Part shown: positions 6,309 through 6,762 of the stretch, piece by piece
Numbering within the stretch: position 1 is the first letter of the stretch
How the letters are laid out: each line of letters starts with the position of its first letter
Assembly (NCBI GenBank): GCA_900772685.1
Contig: CAAGRP010000244.1
Span: 1-6,762 of the forward strand
Source: Lachnospiraceae bacterium
Lineage (GTDB): Bacteria > Bacillota > Clostridia > Lachnospirales > Lachnospiraceae
Direction of reading: 5' to 3'
DNA: 6,762 bases
Translations under genes and position numbers: made by a program
Notes under the pieces: model-generated
Seen by the model: the letters and a program-made list of their open reading frames with translations, nothing else
Database searches by the model: none
What the model was told of the DNA's origin: nothing

Positions 6309-6695
6309 CTATTCGATCCCGCGGTTAAAATGTCCCCTTGTATAAGCAAATCCTTCTTTATAAGCTTCTGTTCCTTCAAATATGATGCCGATGGCATCCT
6401 TTACTATGCTTCTAACCTCTGCAGCGTCCTCCACCGTAAATGAGAGTCTGTATGATGCTGCCCCGGTTTTTCCTATCTTGTCAAAGACTCCAAGCAATGA
6501 CAACGGTACACTGTTATAGATAATGTTATAACACCTGTCACACTCAAATAAAACAGGAAATTCCGCGTTCTTTCTGTCCTTAAGTACCATGCTTCCGAAT
6601 GAGCCGGTGCATTTTCCGTAATTCTTTTTAACACACTGGGCACTTATCATAAGAGGCACCCTTCCGTATATTATAAGCTCGCTGCCTGAATAACC
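6309..6695 (-). CDS. U32 family protein (peptidase U32-like), C-terminal part
   Basis: The open frame matches the C-terminal end of the large U32 family proteins of Firmicutes. It shows GYSGSELIIYGRVPLMISAQ just ahead of a cysteine, then a second cysteine in YGKC, a CDRC pair, YNIIYNSVPLSLL, a LSFT..DA segment and the characteristic end YTRGHFNRGIE. The four cysteines (C9, C17, C40, C43 counted from the GTG at 6659) fit the four-Cys pattern that binds an iron-sulfur cluster in characterised members such as UbiU/UbiV. U32 proteins act in RNA or cofactor hydroxylation; the peptidase label is historical. A whole protein of this type is several hundred residues, so most is missing. Similarity fades upstream of about 6695 and an in-frame TAA occurs at 6732-6734. 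The GTG at 6659 therefore gives only a formal 116-aa ORF. It is either a truncated gene or the result of an edge artefact. The family call is good; intactness is doubtful. Confidence 0.75.
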   Translation of the reverse strand, partial: GYSGSELIIYGRVPLMISAQCVKKNYGKCTGSFGSMVLKDRKNAEFPVLFECDRCYNIIYNSVPLSLLGVFDKIGKTGAASYRLSFTVEDAAEVRSIVKDAIGIIFEGTEAYKEGFAYTRGHFNRGIE

Positions 6696-6760
6696 AATGG
6701 ATGCATCTGAGTAAGGAACGTTGCATCGCGATTATCTTTCGCACATACACTATCAAAAGT
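6671..6760 (-). other. Unexplained open frame at the right edge, possible fragment of another gene
   Basis: In a different minus-strand frame from the U32 gene, 29 codons run from the window edge to a TAA at 6671-6673. The peptide includes DATFLTQMHPLVIQAAS. The FLT..HPLV part reminds me of a segment seen in some SNF2-type helicases, but so short a piece cannot prove this. It does not resemble the U32 sequence expected at this place. It may mark foreign DNA joined to the U32 remnant, or be chance. Confidence 0.2.
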
Positions 6761-6762
6761 AA

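Overview
The window looks like a chromosomal segment of a low-to-mid GC clostridial Firmicute, most probably a member of the Lachnospiraceae. The reasons are the pairing of a YtfI-like DUF2953 protein with a YtfJ/GerW protein, the style of the FtsW and PbpA proteins, strong AGGAGG-type ribosome binding sites, heavy ATA and AGA/AGG codon use, and Rho-independent terminators. The family assignment is inference; the gene calls rest on motifs visible in the translations.

Layout from left to right. Positions 1-317 (minus) hold the first half of a thiamine pyrophosphokinase gene (thiN). A 142-bp divergent intergenic region carries a good thiN promoter and a weaker candidate for asnA. Positions 460-1467 (plus) encode ammonia-dependent asparagine synthetase AsnA, closed by a compact terminator. 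A 256-bp convergent intergenic region follows, with that terminator at one end and a long, imperfect terminator hairpin for the opposing operon at the other.

From the right edge down to about 1642, everything reads on the minus strand as one tightly packed operon, with gaps of 27 bp or less and some overlaps. In transcription order it contains the 3' end of a U32-family protein gene, ftsW, a pbpA-like class B penicillin-binding protein gene, a small conserved protein of unknown function, a DUF2953 membrane protein (YtfI-like) and ytfJ/gerW. FtsW (SEDS glycan polymerase) and the class B PBP (transpeptidase) are expected to form one septal or elongation peptidoglycan synthase. Their genes overlap by 167 bp in different frames, which suggests translational coupling. 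The two ytf genes are joined by a 1-nt stop/start overlap and are likely co-produced.

I see no CRISPR array, insertion sequence, defence system or other clearly undescribed system. The points that merit a second look are the long dual-coding ftsW/pbpA overlap, the abrupt loss of U32 similarity near 6695 (a junction, pseudogene or assembly chimera at the right edge), and the unnamed 106-aa protein embedded in the cell-wall operon.
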